Assembly (NCBI GenBank): GCA_965226285.1
Contig: CBDDCQ010000006.1
Coordinates: 744,001-808,000, forward strand
Direction: 5' to 3'
Source of the DNA: CBDDCQ01 sp965226285
GTDB lineage: Bacteria; Bacteroidota; Bacteroidia; Flavobacteriales; Ichthyobacteriaceae
Length of the DNA stretch: 64,000 bases
Each line of letters opens with the position of its first letter. The stretch's first letter is position 1. Below the pieces are notes generated by a model. That model searched no databases, was not told where the DNA came from, and saw only the letters and a list, made by a program, of their open reading frames with translations. Position numbers and translations under genes: made by a program. Positions 36,974 to 46,834 of this stretch are shown piece by piece.

Positions 36974-38191
36974 ATGAGAATAGGCATAGCATTGCTATTC
37001 ATTTCAAATGTAGGAAATGCACAGTCTCGTTATCATATTATTTATGAATCTAACATGGGAATGAAGTTTGGTTCTGAAAATATTTCTACTATTCATTATT
37101 TATGGCAATCATTTGACAATAGGTTTATACCTACAAATATTTTTAAATCAAAGGCAAAAATTTTAGATATAGGTTATAGATTAACAAAGTTGTTTTTTAC
37201 AGATTATCCTATTGGTTTTTTACTTATGGTTTGGCAGCACGAAAGATTTGGCCATGGTGCTAGGGCTTATGAGTTTGGAGTTAAAAATACCAAAACATAC
37301 GTTGATGTTCCACCTCCTTTTAGTTTTAAACTATCTGTAGGCTTTTCTAAAACAATATCCTCTAAATGGACACCTCAGCAGAGAATTACTTATTTGATAG
37401 GAGGGTCAGAGGCAAGTATTTTATTGAGTAATACCATCAGAAAAAATATCTTATTGGATAATAAAATTAACCATCAAAGTGCATTTTTTTATTTATATTC
37501 TAATAATGATTTGAGCGGATATACTGCTTTTATAAATTCTCTGTCAAATAAGGGTGCTATAATGGATCCTATAGCGTATGTTGAAAATATAAATGATTTT
37601 TATGGAAAAAATAAATTATCATTAGAAAAATTAAGACTCTACGGTATATTTAGTTTAATACTTGATCCTATGAATTATTATGCGTTTAATAGTATTTTTA
37701 ATGGCTATATTTATAATGGTAGAGCATCGAGTGATATTTATTTAATACCTTTAAGTGAAAACTTTAAATACTTACCCAAAGCCGGTTTTAATTTAGCACC
37801 TTATGGAGTTGAGATTAGTTTACAGAATTATTTTAAGTATAATGCTCAACTTTATTCTTTTGATATTTCACATACTGACGGTACCCTTGAAAGTGCTTGG
37901 AGATTATCTGCAAATGGTTGGAATATTTTGAAATTTGATAAATTTAGTTTTAATTTTGAAGGGCAAATGTGGTATCAACCTCGCATAGAATTTTATAAGA
38001 AAGATATTTTGAAATATTCCGAAGGGATGGGAGCAATGCTTTTAACTACAATATATTATGATTTTATTGATACAGGAAAAAGATTTGGTGTTGTATTTCA
38101 AACTGGTTATAAGAGTAGAGGATTTGTAAAAGGAGAGATATTAGATAAGGGTTTGATTCTAAGAGGAGGTCTTTCTTTTAATTTTGAGTAA
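36974..38191 (+). CDS. Secreted/outer-membrane hypothetical protein with HERFGHG motif
   Basis: About 405 aa from ATG 36974, chosen because a promoter -7 box leaves no leader for the ATG at 36962. A signal peptide ends NVGNAQS. A hydrophobic-flanked VWQHERFGHGARAYE segment (about residue 90) carries a HExxGH pattern that could bind metal. The C-terminal 150 residues alternate aromatic and polar residues and end LRGGLSFNFE, as in outer-membrane beta-barrels. No family recognised. Confidence 0.65.
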   Translation: MRIGIALLFISNVGNAQSRYHIIYESNMGMKFGSENISTIHYLWQSFDNRFIPTNIFKSKAKILDIGYRLTKLFFTDYPIGFLLMVWQHERFGHGARAYEFGVKNTKTYVDVPPPFSFKLSVGFSKTISSKWTPQQRITYLIGGSEASILLSNTIRKNILLDNKINHQSAFFYLYSNNDLSGYTAFINSLSNKGAIMDPIAYVENINDFYGKNKLSLEKLRLYGIFSLILDPMNYYAFNSIFNGYIYNGRASSDIYLIPLSENFKYLPKAGFNLAPYGVEISLQNYFKYNAQLYSFDISHTDGTLESAWRLSANGWNILKFDKFSFNFEGQMWYQPRIEFYKKDILKYSEGMGAMLLTTIYYDFIDTGKRFGVVFQTGYKSRGFVKGEILDKGLILRGGLSFNFE

Positions 38192-38210
38192 AGTTTATAT
38201 GTAATATACT

Positions 38211-39110
38211 TCAGTTTGTATGATTAGCCCTTGGATGGTATTTTTCTAAGGTTCTTCTAAGCGAAGATTTATCCAAATGCATATATATTTCTGTAGTAAT
38301 GATGCTTTCATGTCCTAACATTTTTTGTATATCGCTAAGATCGGCACCTCCACTAAGTAAATCTGTAGCGAAGGAATGTCTAAAGGTATGCGGACTAATC
38401 GTTTTATGGATTTGAGCTTTCTTCGCCAAATCTCGTATAATGATAAAAATCATTACTCTAGTAAGTTGTTTGCCCCTTCTATTCAGAAATAGTATATCTT
38501 CGTAATTTTTTTGTGTATTTATCTGTGAGCGAATTTCTTCAATATAAAATTTAATACACTTCATATTGTATAGATTGATAGGGACAAATCTCTGTTTGTT
38601 TCCCTTTCCAGTTACTTTTATAAAGCCTTCGTCAAAAAATAAATCTGATAATTTGAGGTTAATAAGTTCTGATACTCTAAGTCCACAGCCGTATAGCGTT
38701 TCTAAAATCACTCTATTTCGTTCGCCTTCTAGTGTGCTTCGGTCTATATGTGTTATCATAAGGTCTATTTCTTCTACGCTCAAGGTATTTGGAATTTTCC
38801 GTCCTATTTTGGGAGTTTCTAATAGTTCAGCAGGGGATGAGCTTATGAGGTCTGTATATATTAAAAAGTTAAAAAAACTTTTGATTCCAGATATAATTCT
38901 GGCTTGGCTACGTACTTCTAACCCCACGTTAGCTAACTGCATAATAAAATCTCTTAAATCTTCAAATTTAATATCTATAGGGGAACGGGTACTATGAATA
39001 TCGCGTAAATGATGAACATCGTTTAAGTAAGCACTAATAGAGTGTTCTGAGAGCCCTCTTTCTAATTTAAGGTAAATTTCAAAATCTTTTAGTGCTTCAC
39101 TCCATTTCAT
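38211..39110 (-). CDS. xerD: Site-specific tyrosine recombinase XerD-like
   Basis: 299 aa, full length. N-terminal core-binding domain, then the complete catalytic set: Arg in LYGCGLRVSELINL, Lys in VTGKGNKQRFVPI, HxxR in SPHTFRHSFATDLL, His in MLGHESI and Tyr in TTEIYMHLD. Length, the GRKIPNTLSVEEID linker and a core-gene neighbourhood (aroQ, purM) favour the chromosomal dimer-resolution recombinase over a mobile integrase. It is divergent from aroQ. Confidence 0.92.
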   Translation of the reverse strand: MKWSEALKDFEIYLKLERGLSEHSISAYLNDVHHLRDIHSTRSPIDIKFEDLRDFIMQLANVGLEVRSQARIISGIKSFFNFLIYTDLISSSPAELLETPKIGRKIPNTLSVEEIDLMITHIDRSTLEGERNRVILETLYGCGLRVSELINLKLSDLFFDEGFIKVTGKGNKQRFVPINLYNMKCIKFYIEEIRSQINTQKNYEDILFLNRRGKQLTRVMIFIIIRDLAKKAQIHKTISPHTFRHSFATDLLSGGADLSDIQKMLGHESIITTEIYMHLDKSSLRRTLEKYHPRANHTN

Positions 39111-39131
39111 TTTTATTCCAAAATAAAACTA

Positions 39132-39148
39132 TATTTTTGCCAAAGGTA
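39132..39148. promoter_or_regulatory. Divergent -7 boxes between xerD and aroQ
   Basis: TATTTTTG (39132-39139, plus) points to aroQ. TACCTTTG (39148-39141, minus) points to xerD. They abut with 1 bp between them, so the two promoters probably compete. Neither has a clear TTG. Confidence 0.45.
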
Positions 39149-39182
39149 TAAGTTTTATATAGTTAATCTAATAAATATATCG

Positions 39183-39590
39183 ATGAAGTATATTATTATC
39201 AATGGACCGAATCTAAACTTACTAGGCAAAAGAGAACCCTCTATTTATGGAACTCAGAGTTTTGGGGAGTATTTTGAGTTATTACAAAAAGAGCATAATG
39301 GCTTAGAGTATTTTCAATCAAATAGTGAATCAGATATTATAGATAAATTACATTTAGTAGGATTCTCTTATGATGGAATTATATTAAATGCGGGAGCTTA
39401 TACTCATACTTCTGTAGCTATATCAGATGCTATCAAAGCCATTGATACACCAGTGGTAGAAGTGCATATCTCTAATATACATTCTAGAGAGGACTTTAGA
39501 AGACATTCATATCTTGCACCTTATTGCAAAGGGAGTATATCAGGCTTTGGATTACATTCATATAGATTAGCATTGTTGAGTTTTATTTGA
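39183..39590 (+). CDS. aroQ: 3-dehydroquinate dehydratase, type II
   Basis: 135 aa, the usual size. Motifs: IINGPNLNLLGKREPSIYG (with the catalytic Tyr), FQSNSESDIIDKLH, ILNAGAYTHTSVAISDAI, and VVEVHISNIHSREDFRRHSYL with the catalytic His and Arg. Catalyses the third step of the shikimate pathway. Single gene with its own upstream -7 box. Confidence 0.96.
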   Translation: MKYIIINGPNLNLLGKREPSIYGTQSFGEYFELLQKEHNGLEYFQSNSESDIIDKLHLVGFSYDGIILNAGAYTHTSVAISDAIKAIDTPVVEVHISNIHSREDFRRHSYLAPYCKGSISGFGLHSYRLALLSFI

Positions 39591-39639
39591 TTATTTTTAG
39601 CACTTTGGCGTTTTAATTAAAATTTATTATCTTTGAGCT

Positions 39640-39741
39640 ATGAACTTGTTTATAGCAAAGAATATACAAATTACTTTAGATAGCATTAAGGAAGGCATAA
39701 GTGAAAATGAGATATTGGGACATTATATTACAAAAAATTGA
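39640..39741 (+). CDS. 33-aa ORF resembling a DUF433 antitoxin tail
   Basis: ATG 39640 to TGA 39741 encodes a peptide with ITLDSIKEGISENEILGHYI, similar to the C-terminal G-x-S-x-x-EIL-x-x-Y motif of DUF433 proteins, which are about twice as long. A TATCTTTG box ends 4 bp before the ATG. It may be a remnant, or a leaderless small gene. Confidence 0.35.
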   Translation: MNLFIAKNIQITLDSIKEGISENEILGHYITKN

Positions 39742-39742
39742 T

Positions 39743-39750
39743 TAAATTTG
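39743..39750 (+). promoter_or_regulatory. -7 box for purM
   Basis: TAAATTTG lies 37 bp before the purM ATG. TTG at 39715-39717 is 25 bp upstream, slightly long. Confidence 0.5.
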
Positions 39751-39787
39751 TCTATTCAATTTCTCTAAGTTAAGTTTTTTTAAGAAT

Positions 39788-40960
39788 ATGCCCATAATTT
39801 CAAAAAAGTATTCACAAAGGGGAGTGTCAGCATCTAAAGAAGATGTACACAATGCAATTGAAAATATAGATAAGGGATTGTTTGCCAAAACATTTTGTAA
39901 AATTGTACCTGATTATCTTACGGGTAGTAAAGAGCATTGCATAGTGATGCATGCCGATGGGGCAGGTACAAAGTCATCATTGGCTTATATGTATTGGAAA
40001 GAAACGGGAGATTTATCTGTATGGAAAGGGATAGCTCAAGATGCTTTGATTATGAACATAGATGATTTGCTTTGCGTAGGCGTTACGGATAACATTATGC
40101 TTTCTTCTACTATAGGTAGAAATAAAAATTTAATTCCCTTGGAGGTGATTTCGGCTATTATTAATGGCACAGAAGAACTCATAGAAGAACTTAGGGATAC
40201 GGGAGTAAATATTTATTCCACGGGAGGCGAAACGGCAGATGTAGGGGATTTGGTGCGCACCATTATAGTAGATTCTACAGTAATGGCTATAATCAAAAGA
40301 GCTGATGTAATAGATAATGCCCATATACAAGATGGAGATGTAATTGTAGGGCTGGCTTCTTATGGCAGAGCCTCTTATGAAAAGCAGTATAATAGTGGAA
40401 TGGGAAGTAATGGATTGACTTCTGCTCGGCACGATGTATTTGCCAAATATTTGGCAGAAAAATACCCAGAGAGCTTCGATGCTTCTATCCCAAAAGAATT
40501 AGTGTATTCAGGAGATATTAAACTCACAGATAGTGTTGAGGGTACTCCTATAGATGCAGGTAAATTAGTACTCTCTCCTACTAGAACTTATGCGCCTATT
40601 ATTAAAAAAATATTAGATACTCACCGTAAGGATATACACGGAATGATACATTGCAGTGGAGGAGCACAGACTAAAGTACTTCATTTTGTAGAGGGTTTGC
40701 ATATTATCAAGGACGATATGTTTGACCTTCCACCTCTTTTTAAATTGATACAAAGTCAGTCCCAAACTGACTGGAAAGAGATGTATCAGGTATTTAATAT
40801 GGGGCATAGAATGGAGATATATGTAAAACCTGAGTTGGCACAGGATATTATAGGTATATCACACAAGTTTGGCGTAGAGGCTAAAGTAATAGGAAGGTGT
40901 CATAAGTATAAGGAGAATCGGTTGACGATTCAAAGCCCCTATGGGGAGTTTGTATATTAA
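39788..40960 (+). CDS. purM: Phosphoribosylformylglycinamidine cyclo-ligase
   Basis: 390 aa of the longer PurM form typical of Bacteroidota. Motifs: YSQRGVSASKEDVHNAI at the N-terminus, MHADGAGTKSSLAY (ATP/phosphate site), WKGIAQDALIMNIDDLLCVG, STGGETADVGDLVRT, and DGDVIVGLASYGRASYE. The C-terminal AIRS-C domain includes MIHCSGGAQTKVLHF and VFNMGHRMEIYV. Makes aminoimidazole ribotide in purine synthesis. It is convergent with tamB, 7 bp apart. Confidence 0.94.
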   Translation: MPIISKKYSQRGVSASKEDVHNAIENIDKGLFAKTFCKIVPDYLTGSKEHCIVMHADGAGTKSSLAYMYWKETGDLSVWKGIAQDALIMNIDDLLCVGVTDNIMLSSTIGRNKNLIPLEVISAIINGTEELIEELRDTGVNIYSTGGETADVGDLVRTIIVDSTVMAIIKRADVIDNAHIQDGDVIVGLASYGRASYEKQYNSGMGSNGLTSARHDVFAKYLAEKYPESFDASIPKELVYSGDIKLTDSVEGTPIDAGKLVLSPTRTYAPIIKKILDTHRKDIHGMIHCSGGAQTKVLHFVEGLHIIKDDMFDLPPLFKLIQSQSQTDWKEMYQVFNMGHRMEIYVKPELAQDIIGISHKFGVEAKVIGRCHKYKENRLTIQSPYGEFVY

Positions 40961-40967
40961 GCAAAAT

Positions 40968-43900
40968 TTATTCTTCGTTATCTTGTAAAAAAATACTCAT
41001 AATAAGTTCTGTGAAGGAGTTAAAATCTTTTTTTATAGATATTCCGACTCCTTGGGTATATCCTTCTGGAGAAGTAATATCAATAGATTTGTTGTGTTTA
41101 TAAAACATTTTTCCACTTATATTACCATTTTCACTTATTTTTATTTTGGCATCTACTTCTCCTATAGGTGTAGATTGGGATGAATCCAAGGGTACGCCCA
41201 CTTTTCCATTTAGGGTTATTCTATCATCAAATAAATTTTTAGAGATTGCTAATTGTACTTCGCTTTCTTGTTTGAGCCTCAAGGGATCGTTAGTTTGGCT
41301 ATAGTTTACTGTAAGGTCATAATCTTTTGTGATAGAAGACAGAAAATTAGAGAACTGATTAGATAACATTTCGTAAGTGGTGGCTAAGCCATTGTCAATT
41401 GAAAATAGAGACTCATCGTTGAGTTTAGAAAAAGAATTGAGTGTGAGTAAAGTGATAAATTGTTTGTTTTTTTCGTCTATATTGTTCGTCAGCTTATCAG
41501 TTAATTTATATTTTAGTATTTCATCTGCTTCGGGCAAATCGATATCAAATGAAATATTGGGATTAAACATGGATTTTGTAAGATGTATAGAGAGTTTTAC
41601 ATTGGTTTTGATAGGAGTGTTTTCTTCTAGATAATTAGATATATTAGCTCTAGTCATATAAAAGGCATTCATGTCTATAACGGCATCTTCTAGATTACCA
41701 TTCCATTTGACGCTACTGCCTTCTTCTATAGAGAACTTTTTATTTATGAGTCCCCCAAGATTAAATACATATTCACCGCTACTGAATTTATAGTCTCCAA
41801 ATATGTTGAACTTTCCAAATGAACTTACCTGTATTCTCAAATCTCCATTTCCACGAGCTGAAAGTATATTACCTGTTGTTTCATCTAATATAATTTTAGC
41901 AAAAGTATTATCTTTTATTTTTAAATTCATGTTGAGTGCAAGTCCTTTTTGTGTATTGGTATTTTCTATTCCTTTACTTATGGTAGAATTTTTTGTTTTT
42001 TTCTTGAATGAAATGAGTTTGTATTCATTAGCTTTTTTTGCATAATTCACAGGGATACAGAATATAGAATTATCTGCTATAGAGGCATCTATATATATAG
42101 TCGGATTCATTAAATCTCCTGATATATTTATTTTTCCGCTACTAAATATTTGACCATAATATTTGGAATTATTTTCTTTTCGGGTATTTAAGGATAGTGT
42201 TTTATCTGTTTCAATATCTAAATTTAGACTCCATTTTTTGTATTTGTCGTGGTTTATTTCGCCTTTTATTTGGGCATTAGTATTGTATTTTATATCAGAT
42301 ATTTTAGTAGAGGGTATGATGATCTGACTGTCTTGAATAAGAACGGTAGTGGTATTATCCAAATTAAAATCTACATTTATAAAGGGTATTTTTACTTTAC
42401 CTTCATTTAGAGTTATTTTACCTTGTATATTGGGGTTGTTATAATCTCCGTTAATGTTTAGCTTTCCGCTGGCGTAAGATTTTATATTTTCTAAAATATC
42501 TTTGGAAGGAGCTAAAAAACTAATGTCTATATGGTTCAAGTAGGTTTGTAAATTCAATTGGGGAATTTTTTCATCAAAAATTAATTCTCCAAGGCATTCA
42601 AAAGTTCTTTTTTTATATTTGTCAATGTATAATTCAATATCAAATCCATTGATAAGTTTATTCCATTTACTCGATAGATTAAGGTTCCCAAATTTTATGT
42701 TATTGTATATTAATTTATTAATATTAAGATTGATGTAAGGCTCTATTTTATCATTTATTTGTATAATATTTGCAAAGCCATTGATATTTCCATATACCAT
42801 ATTTTTTCGCGTATTAAGAAGAATTTTGTGCAGAGAAAAATCTTTTAATGCAATTAAAATCTTATTAGTTTGGTTATCTTTATTAACTCTTATATTTATT
42901 TTAGATTTTTTATGGCTCAGTTGTATGGGTGATATTTTATAATTTTTTAAAGATTTATCAAATGTAAAACGACAACTTCTATTAGGGTTTAAAATCCATC
43001 TATTGCCATTGAGAAGCAACTTGGACGAAACAATATCTAATATTAAATTAGTATGGTTATCTACCATTTGTCGCATAGATAGGTCAATGGTATCACTCTT
43101 TAGTTTACCTCCAATAAAATTTGTGTGTAAGTGAATTGTATCATTCTTATTTATAGCAGAGGTTTTAAAATGGTTAATTTGGTATATCTTATTATCAAAT
43201 TCTGCTATTTTAAGAGAGGATTTCAATTTTTTTTCTTTGGTATTTAAAGCAAAATTAACCTTTGAAAAGTAGTTGTTATCAATATTAAATTTAGGACTTT
43301 TAAATGTTATTTCTGCAAGATTTTTATGTTGTATTACTCTTCCGTATAGTTGAGTACTTTTACTAAAACTCATACGAGGAATAATATTGTTTAAAACATC
43401 GCTATGTAAAATAAATTTAAAATAGAAGTTTTGATTTTTTCTAATGATTTCCTCTTTTGAGTATTTATCTGAAATATTGGCGATACAATTTAATATAATG
43501 GGTATCATATCACTGTAATTAAATGCTCCTGTAATATTTCCATCTAATATATCTTTTAAATGAATTGAAGTTTCTTTGATATTATTTTTATATTTTGATG
43601 TAATCTTTAAAAGGTCAAAATGATAATCGTTTATATAGTTTTTATAGCTAATATCATCAATCAAAATATCTCCTTGAAGATTTTCCATATCACTTCCTTT
43701 CAAGTTTGCGGTAATATTAGCTTTTAGGCTTGCTCTCTTATCTTGTATAAGCCCCATAGATAAGAGATTGGCGCGGATAAGTTCTCCTTTGATATGATAT
43801 TTTTCTCTTTCATTTTCGAGGTTGAAGTCTGAAGTAAGCTCGAGTTTAAAGTTTTCGTCAGTAGATTTAATGTAGGCATGACCTTTTTCATTTTCAAAGT

Positions 43901-45248
43901 TTACAGAGGTATAAATGTTCTGATAAGGATAGTTTAGATATTCTAATTGATGGAATTTTATAGTACTTTCTAATTTTAAACTTTCTCGTTTGATTCCATA
44001 TCCCTTTAGCGTTCCATTTATGGATGCTCTTGCCAAATCTGTCCTTCCTATTAGGGTACCTATATTTAAGTTTTTACTACTAAAGTTACCAGAGTAACGC
44101 AGTGTATTGATGTGTTTTAAATTAGATATAGATGCTGTATGTATTGTGGCATTACCCAAATTGGTTTGAATTTTTAAATTCCCAAAAATATCATTACTTG
44201 AAAAATCTATTTTACCCTTTGCTTTGATTTGAATTAGTTTAGATATTTTAAAGTAATCGTTTTTTATATTTGGAAAATGGTGTAAAATTTCATCCTTGTT
44301 AGTATCTAAATTTGCAATATCAAATTTAAATCTGTATCGGTTGTTTTTTAGAGATATTTTAAAATTTAAGTTGGAATGGGTATTTTTTTCCGATGATATT
44401 TTTACATTTTTTAAAGATAAATTATAGAAGGTGTGATTTGAATTAAGGGATACACTTATTTTTTGTTTAGATGTAATTTGTGGAACAAATTTAGAGAGTT
44501 CTTCTAGGGATATGAAAGATTTGTTTAGCGTGGCATTTATCTTTACTTTATTTGGAAAATCTGCCCAATCGTATATGGATTGATGATGAAATACTACACT
44601 TCCTTTTACGATTGATTTTTTACTTTTTAGATATACGTTTTTAAAACTCATATATCGTTTTGATAGGTGATAATCTAAGCTCATTTCTTTGGCTTCTAAA
44701 TTCCTATTTTCTATGAAGGTAAGTTTTTTTATTTTGGCTTTCAGTCCAGTACTATCTACACTAAATTTTTCAATTATACTGTTGAGTTTTTTAGCTTTAA
44801 TGATGTCAGGATAGTTTAGTTCTTCGTCTATATAGTGATAGTATCCATTTTTAATGGATATATTTGATATTTTGAGTTGTTCAAAGTTTGATTTAGTTTG
44901 GTTATCGGGTGTGATAAATTGATCAAAAAATAAAGTTAAGTTATCCCATTCATCACCTTTATACCATTTCATCTTTACAATAGGGCGGTCGAGTTCTACC
45001 GAAAATATTTTATAATTTCCCGATATAAAGTTACATTTGCTTATGATGGCTCTTAATTTGGAGATGTATATTAAAGTATCTTTTTTATGATCTTTTATCA
45101 ACACGTCGTGTAGTATTATATCTCCAAATAAAGATATTTTTACTTTTTTGATTGCTACTTTACCGTTTAGGGTTTTGTTCATATTGGTTATAACTCTTTT
45201 GGCTATTCTCGTTTGGGTATAGGATATAGATAAAAGTGCCAGTATCAA
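40968..45248 (-). CDS. tamB: TamB/DUF490 translocation and assembly module protein
   Basis: At least 1,426 aa. An N-terminal hydrophobic anchor is followed by very long beta-repeat sequence (AsmA-like start: GKVAIKKVKISLFGDIILHDVLIKDHKKDTL) and the C-terminal DUF490 domain with LNLGGLINKKFSIEEGSSVKWNG-type pattern, KTNVKLSIHLTKSMFNPNISFDIDLPEADE and a GKVGVPLDSSQS end. TamB forms a periplasmic bridge for lipid or outer-membrane-protein traffic. The start is unclear: 45248 is a TTG inside the anchor helix, and the frame is open to about 45300 with no ATG. A nine-A run at 45288-45280 (minus) suggests slippage or an error. Confidence 0.88.
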   Translation of the reverse strand: MILALLSISYTQTRIAKRVITNMNKTLNGKVAIKKVKISLFGDIILHDVLIKDHKKDTLIYISKLRAIISKCNFISGNYKIFSVELDRPIVKMKWYKGDEWDNLTLFFDQFITPDNQTKSNFEQLKISNISIKNGYYHYIDEELNYPDIIKAKKLNSIIEKFSVDSTGLKAKIKKLTFIENRNLEAKEMSLDYHLSKRYMSFKNVYLKSKKSIVKGSVVFHHQSIYDWADFPNKVKINATLNKSFISLEELSKFVPQITSKQKISVSLNSNHTFYNLSLKNVKISSEKNTHSNLNFKISLKNNRYRFKFDIANLDTNKDEILHHFPNIKNDYFKISKLIQIKAKGKIDFSSNDIFGNLKIQTNLGNATIHTASISNLKHINTLRYSGNFSSKNLNIGTLIGRTDLARASINGTLKGYGIKRESLKLESTIKFHQLEYLNYPYQNIYTSVNFENEKGHAYIKSTDENFKLELTSDFNLENEREKYHIKGELIRANLLSMGLIQDKRASLKANITANLKGSDMENLQGDILIDDISYKNYINDYHFDLLKITSKYKNNIKETSIHLKDILDGNITGAFNYSDMIPIILNCIANISDKYSKEEIIRKNQNFYFKFILHSDVLNNIIPRMSFSKSTQLYGRVIQHKNLAEITFKSPKFNIDNNYFSKVNFALNTKEKKLKSSLKIAEFDNKIYQINHFKTSAINKNDTIHLHTNFIGGKLKSDTIDLSMRQMVDNHTNLILDIVSSKLLLNGNRWILNPNRSCRFTFDKSLKNYKISPIQLSHKKSKINIRVNKDNQTNKILIALKDFSLHKILLNTRKNMVYGNINGFANIIQINDKIEPYINLNINKLIYNNIKFGNLNLSSKWNKLINGFDIELYIDKYKKRTFECLGELIFDEKIPQLNLQTYLNHIDISFLAPSKDILENIKSYASGKLNINGDYNNPNIQGKITLNEGKVKIPFINVDFNLDNTTTVLIQDSQIIIPSTKISDIKYNTNAQIKGEINHDKYKKWSLNLDIETDKTLSLNTRKENNSKYYGQIFSSGKINISGDLMNPTIYIDASIADNSIFCIPVNYAKKANEYKLISFKKKTKNSTISKGIENTNTQKGLALNMNLKIKDNTFAKIILDETTGNILSARGNGDLRIQVSSFGKFNIFGDYKFSSGEYVFNLGGLINKKFSIEEGSSVKWNGNLEDAVIDMNAFYMTRANISNYLEENTPIKTNVKLSIHLTKSMFNPNISFDIDLPEADEILKYKLTDKLTNNIDEKNKQFITLLTLNSFSKLNDESLFSIDNGLATTYEMLSNQFSNFLSSITKDYDLTVNYSQTNDPLRLKQESEVQLAISKNLFDDRITLNGKVGVPLDSSQSTPIGEVDAKIKISENGNISGKMFYKHNKSIDITSPEGYTQGVGISIKKDFNSFTELIMSIFLQDNEE

Positions 45249-45288
45249 AATAACGATAAAAGCTAAAGTAATAAGTATCTTTTTTTTT

Positions 45289-45321
45289 GTTTTGATAATG
45301 CTTGAGTATTATTTAATTTTG
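45289..45321 (+). promoter_or_regulatory. Promoter of tsaD
   Basis: A TTG around 45290 and TAATTTTG (45314-45321), about 20 bp apart, lie 9 bp before the ATG at 45331. They overlap the presumed start region of the divergent tamB. Confidence 0.55.
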
Positions 45322-45330
45322 CAAACTCGT

Positions 45331-46356
45331 ATGTCAACATTAGATAAAGCTATAATATTAGGAATAGAATCGTCTTGTGATGATACTAGCGCAGCGGTAA
45401 TATGTAATGGAAAAGTACTTTCCAATGTAATCGCTAATCAGTTAGTACATCACAGTTATGGTGGCGTTGTACCTGAATTAGCTTCGCGTGCTCATCAAAA
45501 AAATATTCTGCCCGTGATACATAGAGCCTTATCTGAGGCAAAGGTAACAAAAAAAGACATAAGTGCAATAGCTTTTACAAGTGGACCAGGTTTGTTGGGG
45601 TCTTTGCTAGTTGGGGCTTCTTTGGCTAAATCTTTGGCTTTGGCTTTACATATTCCTTTGATAGAGGTCAACCATATACAAGCACATATATTGGCTCATT
45701 TTATAGAGCATTCGAATATGAAAAAGCCTAAGTTTCCTTTTTTGTGTTTGACTGTATCAGGCGGGCATACTCAAATAGTAGAGGTAAAAGATTATTTTAA
45801 TATGCAGGTAATTGGTCAAACCATAGACGATGCGGCGGGAGAAGCATTTGATAAAGCTGCAAAAATATTAGGACTGCCTTATCCGGGAGGTCCATGGATA
45901 GATAAATATGCTCAATTGGGAGAGGCGGGTAAATTTGAGTTTAATAGACCTAGCGTAAAGGATTTAGATTTTAGCTTTAGTGGACTTAAAACTAATATTT
46001 TGTATTTTGTACAAAACCGTTTACAAAAAAATTCCAATTTTATAAAGGAAAATTTAAATGATATATGTGCATCTCTGCAATATACCATAGTAGATATATT
46101 GATGAAAAAATTAGAAAAAGCCTGTAAACAGACTCAAATACACACTGTAGCTATAGCAGGAGGAGTAGCGGCTAATTCAGGCATCAGGAGTGCACTGGCT
46201 TACAGGGCGAAAAAATACGATTGGGATATTCATATTCCCGAGTTTGAATATTGTACTGACAATGCTGCCATGATAGCCATTGTAGGGTATTATAAATATT
46301 TGATAAGAGATTTTATCGATATGAGTGTTACTTCCAATGCAAGAATGAAACTATAA
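45331..46356 (+). CDS. tsaD: tRNA N6-threonylcarbamoyladenosine transferase
   Basis: 341 aa from ATG 45331, chosen because ILGIESSCDDTSAA then begins near residue 9; an upstream ATG in frame lies before the promoter -7 box. Metal-site EVNHIQAHILAHF (HxxxH, about residue 112), SGGHTQIV, DDAAGEAFDKAAKILGLPYPGGP and VAIAGGVAANSGIR are all family motifs. Completes t6A37 synthesis on ANN-decoding tRNAs with TsaB and TsaE. First of three closely spaced genes. Confidence 0.96.
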   Translation: MSTLDKAIILGIESSCDDTSAAVICNGKVLSNVIANQLVHHSYGGVVPELASRAHQKNILPVIHRALSEAKVTKKDISAIAFTSGPGLLGSLLVGASLAKSLALALHIPLIEVNHIQAHILAHFIEHSNMKKPKFPFLCLTVSGGHTQIVEVKDYFNMQVIGQTIDDAAGEAFDKAAKILGLPYPGGPWIDKYAQLGEAGKFEFNRPSVKDLDFSFSGLKTNILYFVQNRLQKNSNFIKENLNDICASLQYTIVDILMKKLEKACKQTQIHTVAIAGGVAANSGIRSALAYRAKKYDWDIHIPEFEYCTDNAAMIAIVGYYKYLIRDFIDMSVTSNARMKL

Positions 46357-46374
46357 TATTAAACTTTGGAATTA

Positions 46375-46833
46375 ATGGAAAAATATTTATCAGTATTCTT
46401 ATTAGCTTGTATCAAGTTTATGTTTTCTCCTATTTTAGGATGGCAGTTGAATTTATCGTATATGGAAATTGTAATACTTTGTGGTGTAGGAGCTGTGGTA
46501 AGTTTTTCATTTTTTTATTTTTTATCAGCTTATTTTATTAAGTTATCTATTGTAAACAATGCAAAAAAACAAGAACGATTACAAAAACAAGGTAAACCCA
46601 TTAAAAAAAAGAAGAATTTTACTAGAGTAAATAAGAGTCTGGTGGGTGTAAAGAAAAAAAGGGAGGGCTTTTTTGTGATATGTTCTCTAGCACCTCTTTT
46701 GCTTTCGATACCTTTGGGAAGTATAGTGGTATCTAAGTTTTACAGACATAGATCCATCACTTTTTTTTTTAGTACTTTTTGCATTATATTTTGGGCTTTT
46801 ATACTTACATTTATATGGAAGATAGCGGGGTAA
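46375..46833 (+). CDS. Small membrane protein of unknown function
   Basis: 152 aa from ATG 46375 (a TTG three codons earlier is less likely). It has two N-terminal membrane helices, a strongly basic cytosolic loop (KKQERLQKQGKPIKKKKNF) and two C-terminal helices. Family not recognised. It follows tsaD by 18 bp and is one base from the CPBP gene, so it is likely in one operon. A ten-T run (46761-46770) encodes FFF in the third helix and could be slippage-prone. Confidence 0.65.
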   Translation: MEKYLSVFLLACIKFMFSPILGWQLNLSYMEIVILCGVGAVVSFSFFYFLSAYFIKLSIVNNAKKQERLQKQGKPIKKKKNFTRVNKSLVGVKKKREGFFVICSLAPLLLSIPLGSIVVSKFYRHRSITFFFSTFCIIFWAFILTFIWKIAG

Positions 46834-46834
46834 T

